Part shown: positions 20,119 through 33,080 of the stretch, one piece after another
Layout of the letters: every line of letters starts with the position of its first letter
Position numbering within the stretch: the stretch's first letter is position 1
NCBI GenBank assembly: GCA_034509735.1
Contig: JACGWO010000002.1
Location: forward strand, 21,871,636-21,935,635
DNA: 64,000 nt
Reading direction: 5' to 3'
Origin: Sesamum alatum
Lineage: Eukaryota; Streptophyta; Magnoliopsida; Lamiales; Pedaliaceae
Program-made: the position numbers and the translations under genes
Notes under the pieces: model-generated
Seen by the model: the letters and a program-made list of their open reading frames with translations, nothing else
Databases searched by the model: none
Told to the model about the DNA's origin: nothing

Positions 20119-22113
20119 TGTTAGAATAGGTGACCATGTAAGCCAATTTTGGCGGGTATATGTAACCTATGTCTAGACAATTATAAGTGTTTTGATAAAT
20201 CATTAATGAATAAAGAAGTGAATTTTCATTTGGCATTACTTTGTTTGTGTTCACTTGCACCTATTTTTCCATATCTGTTCACTACGCAAACAGAGCCCAC
20301 GGACTGAGATTCGATTTCGGGGACTGGGACTACGCTTGGAGGTAGGTCCATGGAATCAGTCTTCCCGAATCAGTCCGGAAATCTCCAAGTCAAGGAATCC
20401 CGAAAATGGGTACCGGGATTCCATTTGAGACTTGCACTAAGCATCTGCTGTCGTGTTTCATCGACGGGTGACGAGGATCGTCTAAGCAGTGTTAGTGGGT
20501 TAGCCTGCTAGGACGCAGCTGACTGAGGTGACTCGTGGGAACCGTCTTACGGAGGACCTTGAGTATGGTCTGCAAGGTATGACGAGTATTCCCGGTTCCA
20601 ACGGTACAGTTCAAGTCCTTTGACTTGAGGAATTACTGAGTTTACCTGTACATCAGAACTGTATCTTAGATATGGTGAGAGATTGCCAGAATTCTCTTTG
20701 GTAGTCATAAGCCATGTCTAGTGCAGTCCTGGTGTGCAAAGTGACAGTAGTTTCCAAGAAAGGATCTGTCTCCTGTCAATAGGTTTTGACAGTTGAGTCT
20801 CATGTATGCTCTAGGTCTTGTCCCTAAAACTGTGGCCACAGTGACTGAACAGAAGGGAAGGTTTCCCTTGCGGCGTTTAGTGAGGACAGACCGACACTTA
20901 GGTCCAAGATGGGTGCCTGCGTTATCCGTGCCCTAGACACTAAGTGATGAGACCGAAGACAGAAGGACAAGCGTACTGTTAGAGCCTAAATGTTCATCCC
21001 TGAATATTTCACCTAGTCTCTAGTGCCATGGACCGTTGCTAGACGGCCACCCATGGTAACGGACGGATTCTAGGAATCCGACCAAGTCTAGCTGAATGGT
21101 GAACCTAAAGAGTCACACACTATCCACACACAATTAAATATTTAATTTGAAATTAAATATTGGAGTGAAGGAATGATTAAATTAGATTTAATCGGGACCT
21201 TTATTTTTTTTGGAGAAATAATTCTTTCTATTTGATAGAAGGAATTAAATTGATAAATTGGATTTATCAAAAGGATTTATTTAATGGGCTTAAATAATAT
21301 TTATATTTATTTTAGCCTCTTGGAAATATTTAAATAGGTTTTAAATATTTCCATTAAATTAAATTAAATCAACGGTTGAGATTAATGGGAGAGATGGATG
21401 GCTAGGATCGTTTTGACTAGGTCAAAACACTAGTTTGACTAGGACTTTGACTAGGTCAAAATCCTAATCAAATTAGAGTTCTTAAAAGAGGAGTTTAAAG
21501 AGGATTAAACTCCTCTTCTATATAAACCCCTAGCATCCTACAATTTACATGATGATGAAACTCCAACACACACACACAACACACACACACGGTTTCTCTC
21601 TCTCTCCCATCTCTCTCGTCCGCCCCTCTCTCTCTCAAGAAAATAGTTTTTCTTGATTCTTTTGTTCTTGGAACATTAGAATCTTGATGAATCAATACCA
21701 TTAATTGATAATGTGTTATTGATTCATCCACTCCAAAATTATACACTTGTTCGTTGCTAGCACGACGTGCAAGATACGTGGGTGGATCGTGTGTCACGAA
21801 TTAGAGGGTCTCAAAGACGGGATCTTGGTGCAAAACGGGGAACAACGCGTGTAGCCGTTGAAGACGAAAACGACAACGGGTAGGTCTCGTTTTAAATTTT
21901 CGTCCCTCTTTAATTTTTCAACCCTATGGCCTCCATGATTTATTTTATGTTATACGTTCATGAGATACACCGAATGCCCGGGAAAATTTCAAAGGCACAC
22001 CCTTTGAAACGTGTTTTTTAATTTAAAAGCATGTTTAAATTCCGTTTTAATTTTTTAATTATACCGCGCTTCCGCATCCGCGCTTTTCCCGGGACGATCC
22101 ACATAATCTTTCA
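20119..22113 (+). mobile_element. Element B 3' LTR (beta)
   Basis: 1995 bp, TG...CA borders, nearly identical to the 5' LTR; visible differences include C/T near 21210, C/G near 21956 and G/C near 22065, plus a T-run length change. TTGAC array at about 21411-21470, TATATAA at 21519-21525, U5 hairpin 21987-22009. Confidence 0.95.
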
Positions 22114-22118
22114 CCATT

Positions 22119-22301
22119 TTAGACCTAAGTGTCGGTCTGTCCTTACTAAACACCGCAAGGGAAACCTTCCCTTCTCTTCAGTTACTGTGGCCACAAATTT
22201 TAGGGACAAGAAACAGAGCATACATGAGACTCAACTGTCAATGCCTTTTGACAGTAAACAGATCCTTTCTTGGAAACTACTATCACGCTGTATACCAGAG
22301 C
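22119..22301 (-). mobile_element. Element C beta LTR, part 2 of 3
   Basis: After the right CCATT duplication of element B the minus-strand C LTR continues for about 183 bp until element D begins at 22302. Confidence 0.92.
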
Positions 22302-25300
22302 TGAAAGATTGTGTGGATCGGCCCGGGAGATTAACGCGAATAGCGGAAGCGCGAAATAGTGCGTACTAAAAAATTACAAAGCATAATTAAAAGGAATTTA
22401 AATTATGCATAACATACATAAACGAATCAAGGGGTGTGCCCTTGATTCTCCCGGGTGTTCGGTGTATCTCATGTTCAATAAAACACAACATGGAGGCCAT
22501 AGAATTGAAACCGAAAAAAACGAAATTAAAGAACCTACCCGGTTGTAGTTTTGTCTTTGTTTCGGCTACATGCATTGTTCCCCGTTTTGCACCAAGATCT
22601 CAAAGAAGAGACCCTCTAAATCATCTCACTCGCTCCACCGGAAAGCAAACAACCCTTGTGCTAGCAAGAAATTATTTTGGGGAGAAGAGACATCGATACA
22701 CGCTATGAATTAACGCAATCAATGTCTCTTATGTTCTTAGCTTGAATAAATCAAGAAGAACAAAGTAGTATTCCTGAAGATTAAAGAAAGGGGATGGATG
22801 AAAATTTGAGAGGGAATTGAGAGATGAGAGTTGTAGAGAATACTAGGTGTGCGTATGTGTTTTTTTGAGTATTTATAGAAGATGGAATTTCCTATTCCTT
22901 CTCAAACTCTTCCAAAGAGACACACTTTGACTAGGATTTTGACCTAGTCAAATCCTAGTCAAATTAGGCTTTGATTAAGTCAAATTAATTATGGCCCTTC
23001 ATCTCATCATTCTCTAGATCAAATCTTGTTCATCCATTTTGATGGGCTTTATGGAATGGGCCTATTTAATTCTAAATTAAATATTCCCATGGACTTTATA
23101 TTAAATCATATTTAATATACTAAGCCCATTAATTAATTAATGGAAAGGACTTATTTAATTCTAAATTAAATAGTCCCATGGACTTTATATTAAATCCGAT
23201 TTAATATACCAAGTCCATTAATTAATTCCATAGAATGGGATTATTTAATTCTAAATTAAATAGTCCCATGGACTTTATATTAAATCCTATTTAATATACT
23301 AAGCCCACTAATTAATTAATTCACCCTTTTAATCTAATTAAAAGGAAAGCCCATGCTTTATAAAATTCATAAATCTAATTTATGAACTCAAGCCCGATTA
23401 TCCCAAATAATCCATCGAGGCTTGAATCTCCAAGAAGTATAATTTAATTCCATTAAATTAAACCTTGTCCCGGAATTAATTCCAAATTAATTCCCTTTCA
23501 TTTGGTGCAGCGGGTGTGACTCTTTAGGTTCACCTTTCAGCTAGACTTGGACCTACTTTTTGTTATTTCATAACCAAAGTAGTCCGCTTGAAGGACAAGC
23601 GGATCCGCCCGGGAGCGCGAGCGGAAGCGAGAAAAGCGATGAAAGTGCGTAAATTTAAATCAAATTCAAAATACGCGAATCCCAAGGGGTGTACCCTTGG
23701 GTACTCAACCGGGCGTTCGATGTAGGATGTGTAAATATTAAAACATATATTTAAACACATAGGGCATAGATATATAAATGAAATCAATCAAAGCGTAATA
23801 AACCGTTACCTTTGATTGTTTAGCGTATGCTCCCGGCTACTAGCGTTGTTCCTTCTCCGGAATGCTCACGAAATCCAAACGTATGGATTCTCCAAAGGTG
23901 ATCCACACCACACCGGAAGAAACACACGTTCTTCTTGCTAGAAAAGAACGGGTTTAGGAAGGAATCGGTTTAAGAGAAGAACACTATGAATTAGTGTTCT
24001 CTTAAACTTACTTTGTTCTTCTTCTTTATTCAAATTCAAGTGAAGAACATAAGTGTAAGAGAGGGAAGGAGCACGAAATTTTGAGAGAGAGGAGAGGATT
24101 TTTTTCTTCTCTTTTTCCTAGAAAAAGATGAATAATGAATCACTTATGCTAGGTGTTGTATATTCTAATATATATACATAATTAATGTGATTATTGGAAT
24201 GTGTCTAGGTTCATCCAAGGATGTCTAGATTCATTCCAATCAATCACCATCAATTCTTCAATCAAGCCTACCAAAATTTATGGTATGATCAAATCATACC
24301 AAAAGGGAAGAGCTTGATTGGAGTTGATTTGTCTCTTTCCAAAAGAGACAAGTCAACATACCACCTAGCATGCAACATGGCTGATTTTGCTTCCTCCAAG
24401 GGAGCATGCCGGCTATGTTTAATTAAGGGAAGAAGTCCAACTTCTTCGTATTCCAAATTAGGAATTATTTCTCCTCTCAGGTATAATTTAACGGACCGGG
24501 TTTTATCGTAATCCAATTACGACGAACCCAATATTAAATCCAATTTAATGTCCACTTAAATTATTCCCGTTGATTTTTTAATCCAATTAAAAGATCCAAC
24601 GTCTCAACATCTCAACTTTCCATATTTAATCGAAAATCCAATTTACCGATTAAATGAAAGACCGATACAATATCGGCCCGTCCATCCAATGGACTTTCCC
24701 TTAAGTAATCCAATTACTTATTTTATCCTTCGAGATTCACTCCAAGTCGATCTCTCAACCTCCTCGGTGATTTGTGTGTGACCCTTTAGGTTCACCCTCA
24801 GCTAGACTTGGGCCCGTGTCCCACAAGGGACCGTTACCATGGGTCGCCGTCTAGCAACGGTCCATGGCACTAAAGACTAGGTGAATTGGCGTGAACATTT
24901 ACGCGCCGATTCCGTACGGGTACGATCCTTCCGTCTACCGTCTCCCGGCCTTAGTCTAGGGTATGGAATTGGGCGTCGGTTCACATCCTTGACTAAGCAT
25001 CTATGCTTAATACTCAAGACCACGTATGCTTCATTGCGTCGACACAGGAAACCATTCCCTGTTCGACCAACCACTGTGGCCACAGCTTCAAACAGCATGA
25101 ACGTGTCTCCGAGTGCATAGGAGATATCTTTGTCACATACTGACAGGGGACGGATCCTCTTCTTGGAATCCACCGTCCTCGCTACACATTCTGACTGCAC
25201 TGGACAAGGCTTATGATAATCATCTTACAGAATGATTATCTCTTACCAGATCCAAGATACAGCCGTCCTGTGCACGCGACTGCCATGATCCCTCAAGTCT

Positions 25301-26781
25301 GAGGATTACTCCCGTACTATCGGAACCGGGGAAAAGCAATCATACCGACCAAGCCTCCAAGGCTTTCATATGATGATCCCCGCGAGTCAGTCCAGTCGGC
25401 TCGACCCCAGTCGACCAACCCATCAAGATCGTGTGGGCGTCCCACGCCTGTCGCCGATGAAACACGGCACTCATCCAATGAACACGACTCTTGACGCAAG
25501 TCTCAATAGGACTCTCGATGCCCTGTCTCGAGGTCCTCGACTTGGAACGTTTCAGACCCAACTCTTAATCAGTTGGTTTCATGACCACCATCCAATGCGT
25601 GGCCCAACTGCACGAGTTGTTATCCATGGTCTGTGGGCTTTGTTGCGATATAAGTTAAACACCATTTTAACAAATGTAAGATGAGCGCAACAAAGAAGGT
25701 ACCATTGGTGACGAATACTCATCTTATTCATCACATAATAATATTACATTCACATCAAGTTGTCGGATAGGTTACAAATTGCCAAACCTATTGGCTTTCT
25801 GGTCACCTATTCCAACACCGTTACCATGGGTGGCCATCTAGCAACGGTCCATGGCACTAGAGACTAGGTGAATTTATGGTGTGAACATTTAGGCTCCGAG
25901 TTATACGCAGGTGCGGTCCTATCGACGCTCGATACATACGGGTATGGTCCTACTGTCGCCTGTCTCCCGGCCTTTAGTCTAGGGGTCGGTTCCCATCCTT
26001 GACTAGGCAACTATGCATAATGCTCGAGATAGGTTTAACTCGATGTAGGAAATCCTTTCCCACTACATCAAGTGCTATGGCCATAGACTTTGTGAGTCTA
26101 AACCATCTCCGAGCGCATAGGAGATCTTGCTGTCATATCCTTTGACAGGGGACAGATCCTATCTTGGAATTCACCGTTCTTACATACTCCGCCTGCACTG
26201 GACGAGGCTTATGATGACCATGTAATATAATCGGTCAAATTTCACCAGATCCAAGATACAGCCTTAGTATGTAGGGGACTACCGTGATCCTCAAGTCCGA
26301 GGACTAATCCCGTACTATCGGAACCGGGAATACGAGTCATACCGACCAAGCCCGAGTAGCTTCCATATGACGATTCCCGCGAGTCACCTCAGTCGGCCGC
26401 TCCCCAGCAGGCCGACCCACTAACACTGCTTAGACAATCCTCGTCACCCATTGATGAAACACGACAGCAGATGCTTAGTGCAAGTCTCAAATGGATTCTC
26501 GATGCCCTGTCTCGAGATTCCTTTGACTTGGAGTATTTCGGACTGATTCCGCAAAACTGATTTCATGAACCTACCTCCAAGCGTTGTTCCAATTTCCCGA
26601 AATGTCATTTCAGTCTGTGGGCGTTTGTTGTGACATCGTAACGATGCAAGCAGTAAGTACAACAAAACTCATGCCTATGAATCCTTACTACATTCATTAA
26701 CATAATATTACTTGTTCACAGATTGACGAATGGTTCTCAGAACAGCGAATACCATTGACTTTCTGGTCACCTATTCTAACA
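22302..26781 (-). mobile_element. Element D 3' LTR (delta), split by solo LTR E
   Basis: Delta LTR 22302-23588 continuing at 25823-26781. It carries five TTGAC cores at about 22925-22985, a series of AT-rich repeats TTTAATTCTAAATTAAA with CCATGGACTTTATATTAAATC (three units, about 23060-23300), and a U5 hairpin with a 10-bp stem at 22424-22448. Confidence 0.9.
23589..25817 (-). mobile_element. Solo LTR E (alpha family)
   Basis: A single complete alpha LTR of 2229 bp, starting on the plus strand TGAAGGACAAGC and ending CTATTCCAACA. It is flanked by CCGCT (23584-23588) and CCGTT (25818-25822), a 5-bp target duplication with one later change; the D LTR resumes exactly at the right side. U5 hairpin 23681-23701. 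Confidence 0.93.
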
Positions 26782-26792
26782 ATCTCCCACTT
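26782..26792 (-). other. Polypurine tract of element D
   Basis: The minus strand reads AAGTGGGAGAT directly before the LTR start TGTTAGAATAGG. Confidence 0.88.
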
Positions 26793-29099
26793 GACCAATA
26801 AGTCAATTACCCACTTTGTTCAGAATCCTCTGAGTATGAGTAATCTACGATACCGACTAAGGTATTGTGAGTCCACTTATATTTCCTTGCGAAGCAGTAC
26901 GGTCTAACCGTGTTACCTCTATCCACCATTGCCTCCTAGGGATGGTGGTTGTCTAAGAATATTTTCGTGGATCTTGTGATGAGATCTCGTGCCAATAATC
27001 CCATAGCCAAGTTGCCTGCCATATAGGCGAACATGGCTTGGTCGTGCTAGGCGCCACGTCCATCCTATGGACGCGGTCTTCATCAGTGACCACTATCCGA
27101 TGCACTCGTCATTGGGCCTGACTGTGCATACCTTTGAGACTAACTGGTTTTCACTTATGCTCTGGAAGCTAGTATCGCTTTAGCCTTCCAAAGCAACTCT
27201 CAACAGACGGTGCATCATGAACACATCTTTAGTCCTTATTCAGGTACTAAGGATCGTTCTTGATTGCTGTCTTCAACCCCTCAGTGCATTACCGATTTAT
27301 GTTGCGCCATGCTAGAAGCACTCTCAACATCGGTTCCTATGCACCGAGTAAACATATCATATGTTTGCCTAGGGTTAAGACGTAGGGGATACTCAACATC
27401 CAAGCCTTCTCATTAGTCCACCGTGACTAAGTCTTGAATGGCTTGATGCTTTATGCATAGTATCCAAGTTTTCTCATCAGTCTTACTATGACTGAGTCTC
27501 GAACAACTTGTCCCTCTACATGTTTGAGTTTTCTCATCAGTCTATCACTGACTGAATTTTTGAAAAACTCAATTCATGATATGTACGTGGGAACCTTTAA
27601 AATGTCATGGAGAATTTCTGTGAGTTACAGTTGTGTTTTAGTGATTCCTAATGTCTTCAATTCATCCAAGAATCAAGACATACACACTTAAACACATGGA
27701 ACACCATTTCTACTCCCACTGATCACCTACGTCGTTTAAGACCGAGTCATGCTCCGTATGAGCTCGTCAAAACGAATATTCCAGTTATGCGGTGTTTCAA
27801 ACCTTGTTTGAATTTCCTAGTGGATTCTATGGCTCCTCTCCATAAATCATACTACTATGTCCAACATCACGTTCCGCAGGTCATTTGGATTACTATCCAA
27901 ATTTGATCGAAAATATCCCGATCACTCGTACCTCTTATGACATTCGGGTTCGTTCTTAAGGGGACTTGGAATATGATCAATTTAAGAAATGTGATTTTAA
28001 GCAACGTTTAGCATTATTCTGTCGTAAACCTACACAAACCAGACACCGAGTCTAATTTGTCTCCCACTAGTCCCTTGACGTATGTAGGATCCTTCTACAT
28101 GCTCAAGGACTTTGTCGGGACATAGGCTTGCCAAACCGTGGCTCTTTGTGCGTGACTCCTAGCAAAGTGCCATGTTCCTTACGTTGGCAATTTTGAGTCT
28201 ACGTCTACACGGGCTAAGGTAATTGGGCGAAACTTCGATCGATCTTCGTCTAACGAGATTCGATCGTTCCCTTTATCAGAGACCGTCACACTTGGCTTTT
28301 ACAGGAAAAGTTTCATTGAGAATTCCATTCTTAACTTGGATGCTCAAGAGCTCCCACTAAATACACGGCCTTTTCGATCCTATCGAAACAGGTTTAATTT
28401 TGCAACCATTTATGGTTCACCTCCTTAAGTCTAATTCCCAAACCTCCTATGGGACCTTTAGACTTTTGAACCCTCTTATGGTCTTGTGTATTAGTAACCT
28501 ACAGTTGTCTTATTGGCTCCCTTCCAATAGACTATTTGGTAATCCTAGTTTGTCCAACAAAGAGCTTTCGGACTTTCTTCTTCATAAAAGACTTGTAAAT
28601 TTAGTCGATTCGAATCATCTATTTCTAGATTCATCGAACTTTCCAATTTACTTATCCTTTAATAAGACGAAACGTCCTAGCTGTTGTAGATGCCAAATTT
28701 GTAAGTTGGTCTTGATTAATCCATTTAGATAATTTGAATTTTGAGTATCCATAAACCTTTTATGGGATGGTTTTCTAGGAATTTACGTGTAACTACTAGC
28801 AAACATGAATCAATATTCAATAATTTTGTTTGATCAAATATGTATGTAATAAAACCTTTGTCCAACAAAGAGACGTACTTTTGATCATGCTAGGTTACGT
28901 AATTCCTATATTATCCTAACATGATCACGATTATGGGCCTAACAAGTCTCTAGTCCTTTTCATCAATGGACCTTGCCATTGTTGAATCCTAAAACTGTTC
29001 TTGGCTTTTAAGTCGTTATTCACTTTCTGCAAACCACCCACAGATTAGTGATAGGAATGGTATCAAATACCAAATAGAGTAAAAGTGATCATGTCAATA
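26793..29099 (-). pseudogene. Element D pol remnants, heavily decayed
   Basis: On the minus strand short stretches still align with the intact polyprotein of element A. Near 26930-27010 there is the RNase H tail (GAGATCTCATCAC...ATTCTTAGAC). Near 28320-28720 are GAG-pre-integrase and early integrase (the equivalents of LEIDDLD and PFVGQ). Near 28900-29100 is the protease region. Frames are broken everywhere and the total is about half the normal pol length, so large deletions have occurred. No function expected. Confidence 0.75.
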
Positions 29100-29921
29100 C
29101 TCAATATCAAATTTTACCTATATTGGAGAGAGGTTTAGGATGCTCCCCTTTCCAATGGCCCTCTTTACGACAGTGAATGCTTACGTTCTTAGAAATCTAT
29201 GAACTTGACTGCTGAACCTTTTGCTCTTTCCTTTACCTCCGCCTTGTGTCGTAAAGGGACAACACTTGACGTGCTTTAATAGTTGATGTTACCTTACCCT
29301 TCTTCCTCTTTTGGCGTCTGGCACCTTTGCCTTTCGCTATGGAGGTTGAAGCCTCTCCTACTAGTACCGACGGCGCAGATTTTGCAATCGTTGCTTCGTA
29401 CTAGACCAACATAATTCCCAACCTATGAAGATCTTTTCTAAGCTCATTCATGTTGATAATTAATGGTTTGTAGGAGGGAGGAAGAGACTGAAGGATCATG
29501 TCAATGTACGTCTCTTTTTCAAGACTGACGTGGAGGTCTTTTAAGCTTCTCCACTACGGATTGCATCATCACTCCATGTTCTTTGTACCGACATCCCTTC
29601 CATCATCTTAGCTCCAAACATGCCTTTGTTGCATTTTACTCCACATGCTGGTCAAGGAACATATAGACAGGATGCAAACGAAGCATAGTTTGAGCCAACA
29701 TCATTATATCTTACTTGTCGGTGGTCATCCTTCAACTTTTGAACGCCAAGCGTTGCCTTAGTTGTCGACCCCTCTGGCAAGCGCTGAGGAACATCCTCAT
29801 CCGGTTATGTGAGTTAAGGTTCTGGAAATCTAAGACCATTTTAAGATTTCGCAGTTAATCCGTGTAATTGGTTCCCTTTTAATGAGCCTCTTAGTGATGT
29901 GTTTGGTGGATTCTTAGACAT
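29100..29921 (-). pseudogene. Element D gag remnant
   Basis: The start ATG and following MSKN-like codons lie at 29921 on the minus strand. The zinc knuckle near 29135-29180 reads SIHCRKEGHWKGEH: the first and last cysteines of CX2CX4HX4C are replaced. Lys-rich codons and the Gag core (near 29450-29800) are recognisable, but several frameshifts and stops interrupt them. Confidence 0.75.
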
Positions 29922-31152
29922 TCACAACATATATGTAAAGCAGAAAATAATAAGCAGAGTGAAGTAATATTTTGGTTAAGTCTCGGTCTTTAGTCCTTAA
30001 CCTCTCCCACTATTTCTACGAAAACACGGCACTCTCAAACGTTGTTTTCGGGAAATCCTTTCCTAGTGGGCTCAGGATCCACAGCGATCTCCCCCATACC
30101 CCGCTTTTACGACTCGCATGGGAAAAGAACCCGTGGGAGGTATTCCATACCATTCTCATTCCACGAGATTCCCAAGATAATTGCCTCACCCTTTCACGTG
30201 ATCCCGAGGACTCCAAGCGAATCACGTTATTCGGGCGTTAGACCCGACCCAATCAACCGATTCATAGACTCACTCTACCTCCACGACTCGTGAGACAGGT
30301 AACAGCAGTCTACTCATCGTTCATGACAAAGTGCAGCTTCTTTTAAGCACGACAGTCGTGCCACGACTCGTGAGACCACGCTATCGACCTAAAAGATCTT
30401 CCTCACTTTTACCATGGATGGAAGGCTTGGACAGACTCCCAGAGTCCTAGTCCATTTATTAAGGGTCTATATTTAACTTGGTTCAACCAAGTGAGAGTTT
30501 TGATAGAACGAGACCTCATCACATATATTAAGTATTGCATTGCTTGCGTTATGGCAAAAATATTCTAAGCGTGAATGTAACCATACATAAAGCATATAGA
30601 ATAATCATAAGCATATAATACGCATCGCATGCAAAATAAAGCCTAGCACGCCCCTGTAGGATGATCACAAGCCCAAACCTATGCGACCCACTGAGCCCGC
30701 AGTGGATCTATGGTCAATCTAAGGGTAGGCCCTATGCTATTACAAGTTTTAATAACCCATTACATGCAATGGGCCTTGTAAGTCCTCTTTATCTTCTTGG
30801 GCTCTCCATCGTGGGCCTACACCGGGCTTCTTCTCCATGGATCCTCCGTGGGCCATCTGATGGCAACCTCCATGGGCCTCCAACAACTTGGGCTTGTCTT
30901 CTCTTGCAACTTTTATTTACAAAAAGAAATAAAACCTCACCACTAATTCTACTCTCATTACATCATAAAATAAGAAGCCCCAATTAAACATTTGGGGGAG
31001 TATATTAGGAGGGAGAGAGAAAGCCTTATTATTCCAAGGCAACAAGAAGAGAGACAGAGAGGAAAATAAAGAGGCACACAGGCTACAACCCAACAAACAA
31101 ATAAATATAGATAAACCATACACGCGGTCTAGGGGCTTTGTGATCATCCTTT
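29922..31152 (-). other. Element D leader, gag-proximal part
   Basis: On the minus strand it has the same order as the A and B leaders: GATGATCAC block, hairpin around CCACTG...CAGTGG (near 30690-30715), twin palindromes (30282-30292 and 30362-30372) and the box before Gag, here changed to CGTAGAAATAGTGGGAG (about 30003-30020). The 3' splice-like AG before the ATG is lost. Element A was inserted at its upstream end (31152). Confidence 0.8.
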
Positions 31153-31274
31153 TGAAAGAATCGGGTACGGCCCGGGAACGCAACGGAAGCGTAAAAAACG
31201 TTAATTTAAATTATGTCTTAAATTAACGTTTTTTACGCTTCCGTTGCGTTCCCGGGCCGTACCCGATTCTTTCA
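31153..31274. repeat. 57-bp perfect inverted repeat at left border of A
   Basis: Arms 31153-31209 and 31218-31274 are exact reverse complements with an 8-base spacer. Each arm is the terminal 57 bp of the gamma LTR, one minus and one plus, so this is the left inversion breakpoint. Confidence 0.95.
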
Positions 31275-31275
31275 G

Positions 31276-31287
31276 TGGTATCAGAGC
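31276..31287 (+). other. Primer-binding site of element A
   Basis: TGGTATCAGAGC one base after the plus LTR end at 31274; GTTCGGTGTT follows at 31291-31300 and can pair with AACACCGAAC of the gamma U5 (minus strand of 38972-38981). Confidence 0.93.
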
Positions 31288-31556
31288 CCGGTTCGGTGTT
31301 GTGGCTTTAAGGATTTACATGTTATTATGTGTAAAGCATGTTGAACGTGTTTTAAATGCTTTTGGAAAGCATGTTTTATGGTTCTTCTAGCATGATTAAA
31401 TGTATGAAAATATATGTTAATTTTGGTTTTGAAATTATGGATATCTATGCATTTTATGAGAATTTGATTTTCTGTAAATGCATGTTTTTAGTTCAGTTTT
31501 ACAGCAGAAATTAAAAAAAAAAAAAAAAAAAAAAAATTTGGAAAAGTTCAGCAGCC

Positions 31557-31845
31557 GTCTGCTTGCTGCTGCCTGCCGGCCGGTCACTGGGCCAGCAGGC
31601 GCGCAGGCCGGGCGCGCGCGCGGGCAGTGGCCTGCGCGCGCTGCCTGGCGCGCGCGCCCGCTGGCCGTGCGTGCTGGCGGGCAGCGCAGGCAGGCGGCCT
31701 GCGCGCATGCGCGCGCCCAGCGCGCGCGGGCTTCCGCTCGTGCGCGCGCGGGCGTGCGCTGCGCGCAGGCGCTGTGCGCTGGGCGCGCAGTGCTGCGCGC
31801 GCGCGCGTGCGGCCGGCAGTCGGCCGGTCTGGGACGTCTAGGCCG
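31557..31845 (+). other. GC-rich hairpin/CG-run island in A leader
   Basis: Very GC-rich block between AT-rich flanks. One copy of the shared hairpin GCGCAGGC-AGGCG-GCCTGCGC at 31684-31704, followed by CGCATGCGCGCG; several further CG runs. Confidence 0.75.
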
Positions 31846-32893
31846 TTTTGCATCGTTTTTCGTGAAAATTTCAATTTTCTGATTTCTGCTGTTTTCTGAA
31901 TGTTAGTAATTTTGGCATATTTTAATTTTAGTTAAATTGGATTTTTCTAAAATTATTTTTGATGCCTTAGATTATTTTGGAAATGGTTTCCAAACTAAAA
32001 TGGTTTATACATTGGATGTATGGGTGATATCCATTTTTTCAATTGCATTATTAATATATTATTTTCTGCACTTAATTATGTTTATGGTTAGATATTGGAT
32101 ATCTTGTTATAAATACATGGTATGTATTTATGTGTTGGCATATTTATATTTGATGTAAATGTGCTTTGTGGTTGTTGTTTATTTGATAAACAATAAGGAT
32201 GATCACTAGCCCTTTTTAGCCTATGTATGGTTTAATTTATTCTTGGGTGAGGCCTGCGTGCCTCTTTGTTTTTCTTCTCTCTATCGTTTTTAGCCTTGGA
32301 ATAATAAGGCTTTCTTTCTCTCTATTAATGTACTCCCCCCGACTTATGATTGGGGTTTCTTTTAAGTTGTAATGAGAGTAGATTAGATGGTGAGGATTTA
32401 TTTTTATTAATTGTAAGCTTCCAAGGAGATGAAGGTCCGGTGGAAGGAGCCCATGATGGAAGGTCAAGAAGAACAAAGGAGGAATTTTTACAAGGCCCCA
32501 TTAGAATGATAATGGATGTAAATATTGTAATAGTGTAGGTCTACCCTAGTTTGACCATAGATCCACTGCGGGCTCAGTGGATCACTTAGGAATGGGCTTG
32601 TGATCATCCTAACAGGGGCGTGCTAGGCTTGTTTTGCATGTGCTTAAGTTTTTTTTATGCTTTGATGTATGGTGTGTTTGGAATGCATCTTATTACATTA
32701 TATGTATAAATCTTGAGCATGCAAAATACTAATCATGATGAGGTCTCGGTCTTAATAAAATGATGAACTCTCACTTGGATGGTCCAAGTAAATATTAGGC
32801 CCAAAATGGAATTAAATCAAATGGTTTGATTATTCCAAGCCTTCCATCCGTAATAATGTAATGAGGAAGCTACTTTCCTCTAAAGCGTGGTCT

Positions 32894-32985
32894 CACGAGT
32901 CGTGGCACGTTTTGGAATGAAAGAAAGCTGCATTATTGTTACGAACAAAGGAATATGCTCTTGTTTCCCTGTCTCACGAGTCGTG
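32894..32985 (+). promoter_or_regulatory. Twin CACGAGTCGTG palindromes in A leader
   Basis: Exact copies at 32894-32904 and 32975-32985, 81 bp apart, both following GTCT; same element as in B, D, G, J and M. Confidence 0.65.
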
Positions 32986-33080
32986 GGGGGCGACAGTTGA
33001 GATATGATTTGGTTGATGGGTCGGGCCTAAACGCCGAAGTAACATGATTCGCTTGGAGTCCTCGGAATCATGTGAAAGAG

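Larger units (their letters stand above)
11424..22113 (+). mobile_element. Element B, structurally complete beta Ty1/copia retrotransposon
   Basis: A 10.7-kb element with both LTRs (1996 and 1995 bp, only a handful of differences by eye), PBS, leader, gag-protease, integrase-RT-RNaseH and a polypurine tract. It is flanked by a perfect 5-bp target duplication CCATT (11419-11423 and 22114-22118) and lies inside the LTR of element C. Near-identical LTRs mark it as the youngest complete insertion here. It is probably not autonomous: a 265-bp foreign segment breaks the frame after protease (16829-17093) and one extra T breaks RT near 19157. Confidence 0.96.

Noticed and set aside
23050..23310. CRISPR-like array of regular repeats in the delta LTR
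   Set aside because: AT-rich tandem variants without unique spacers, present in both D LTRs and in a plant genome; ordinary LTR repeats.
26793..29099. A separate non-copia gene on the minus strand
   Set aside because: Stretches align with A's RNase H, integrase and protease in the correct order; it is decayed D pol.
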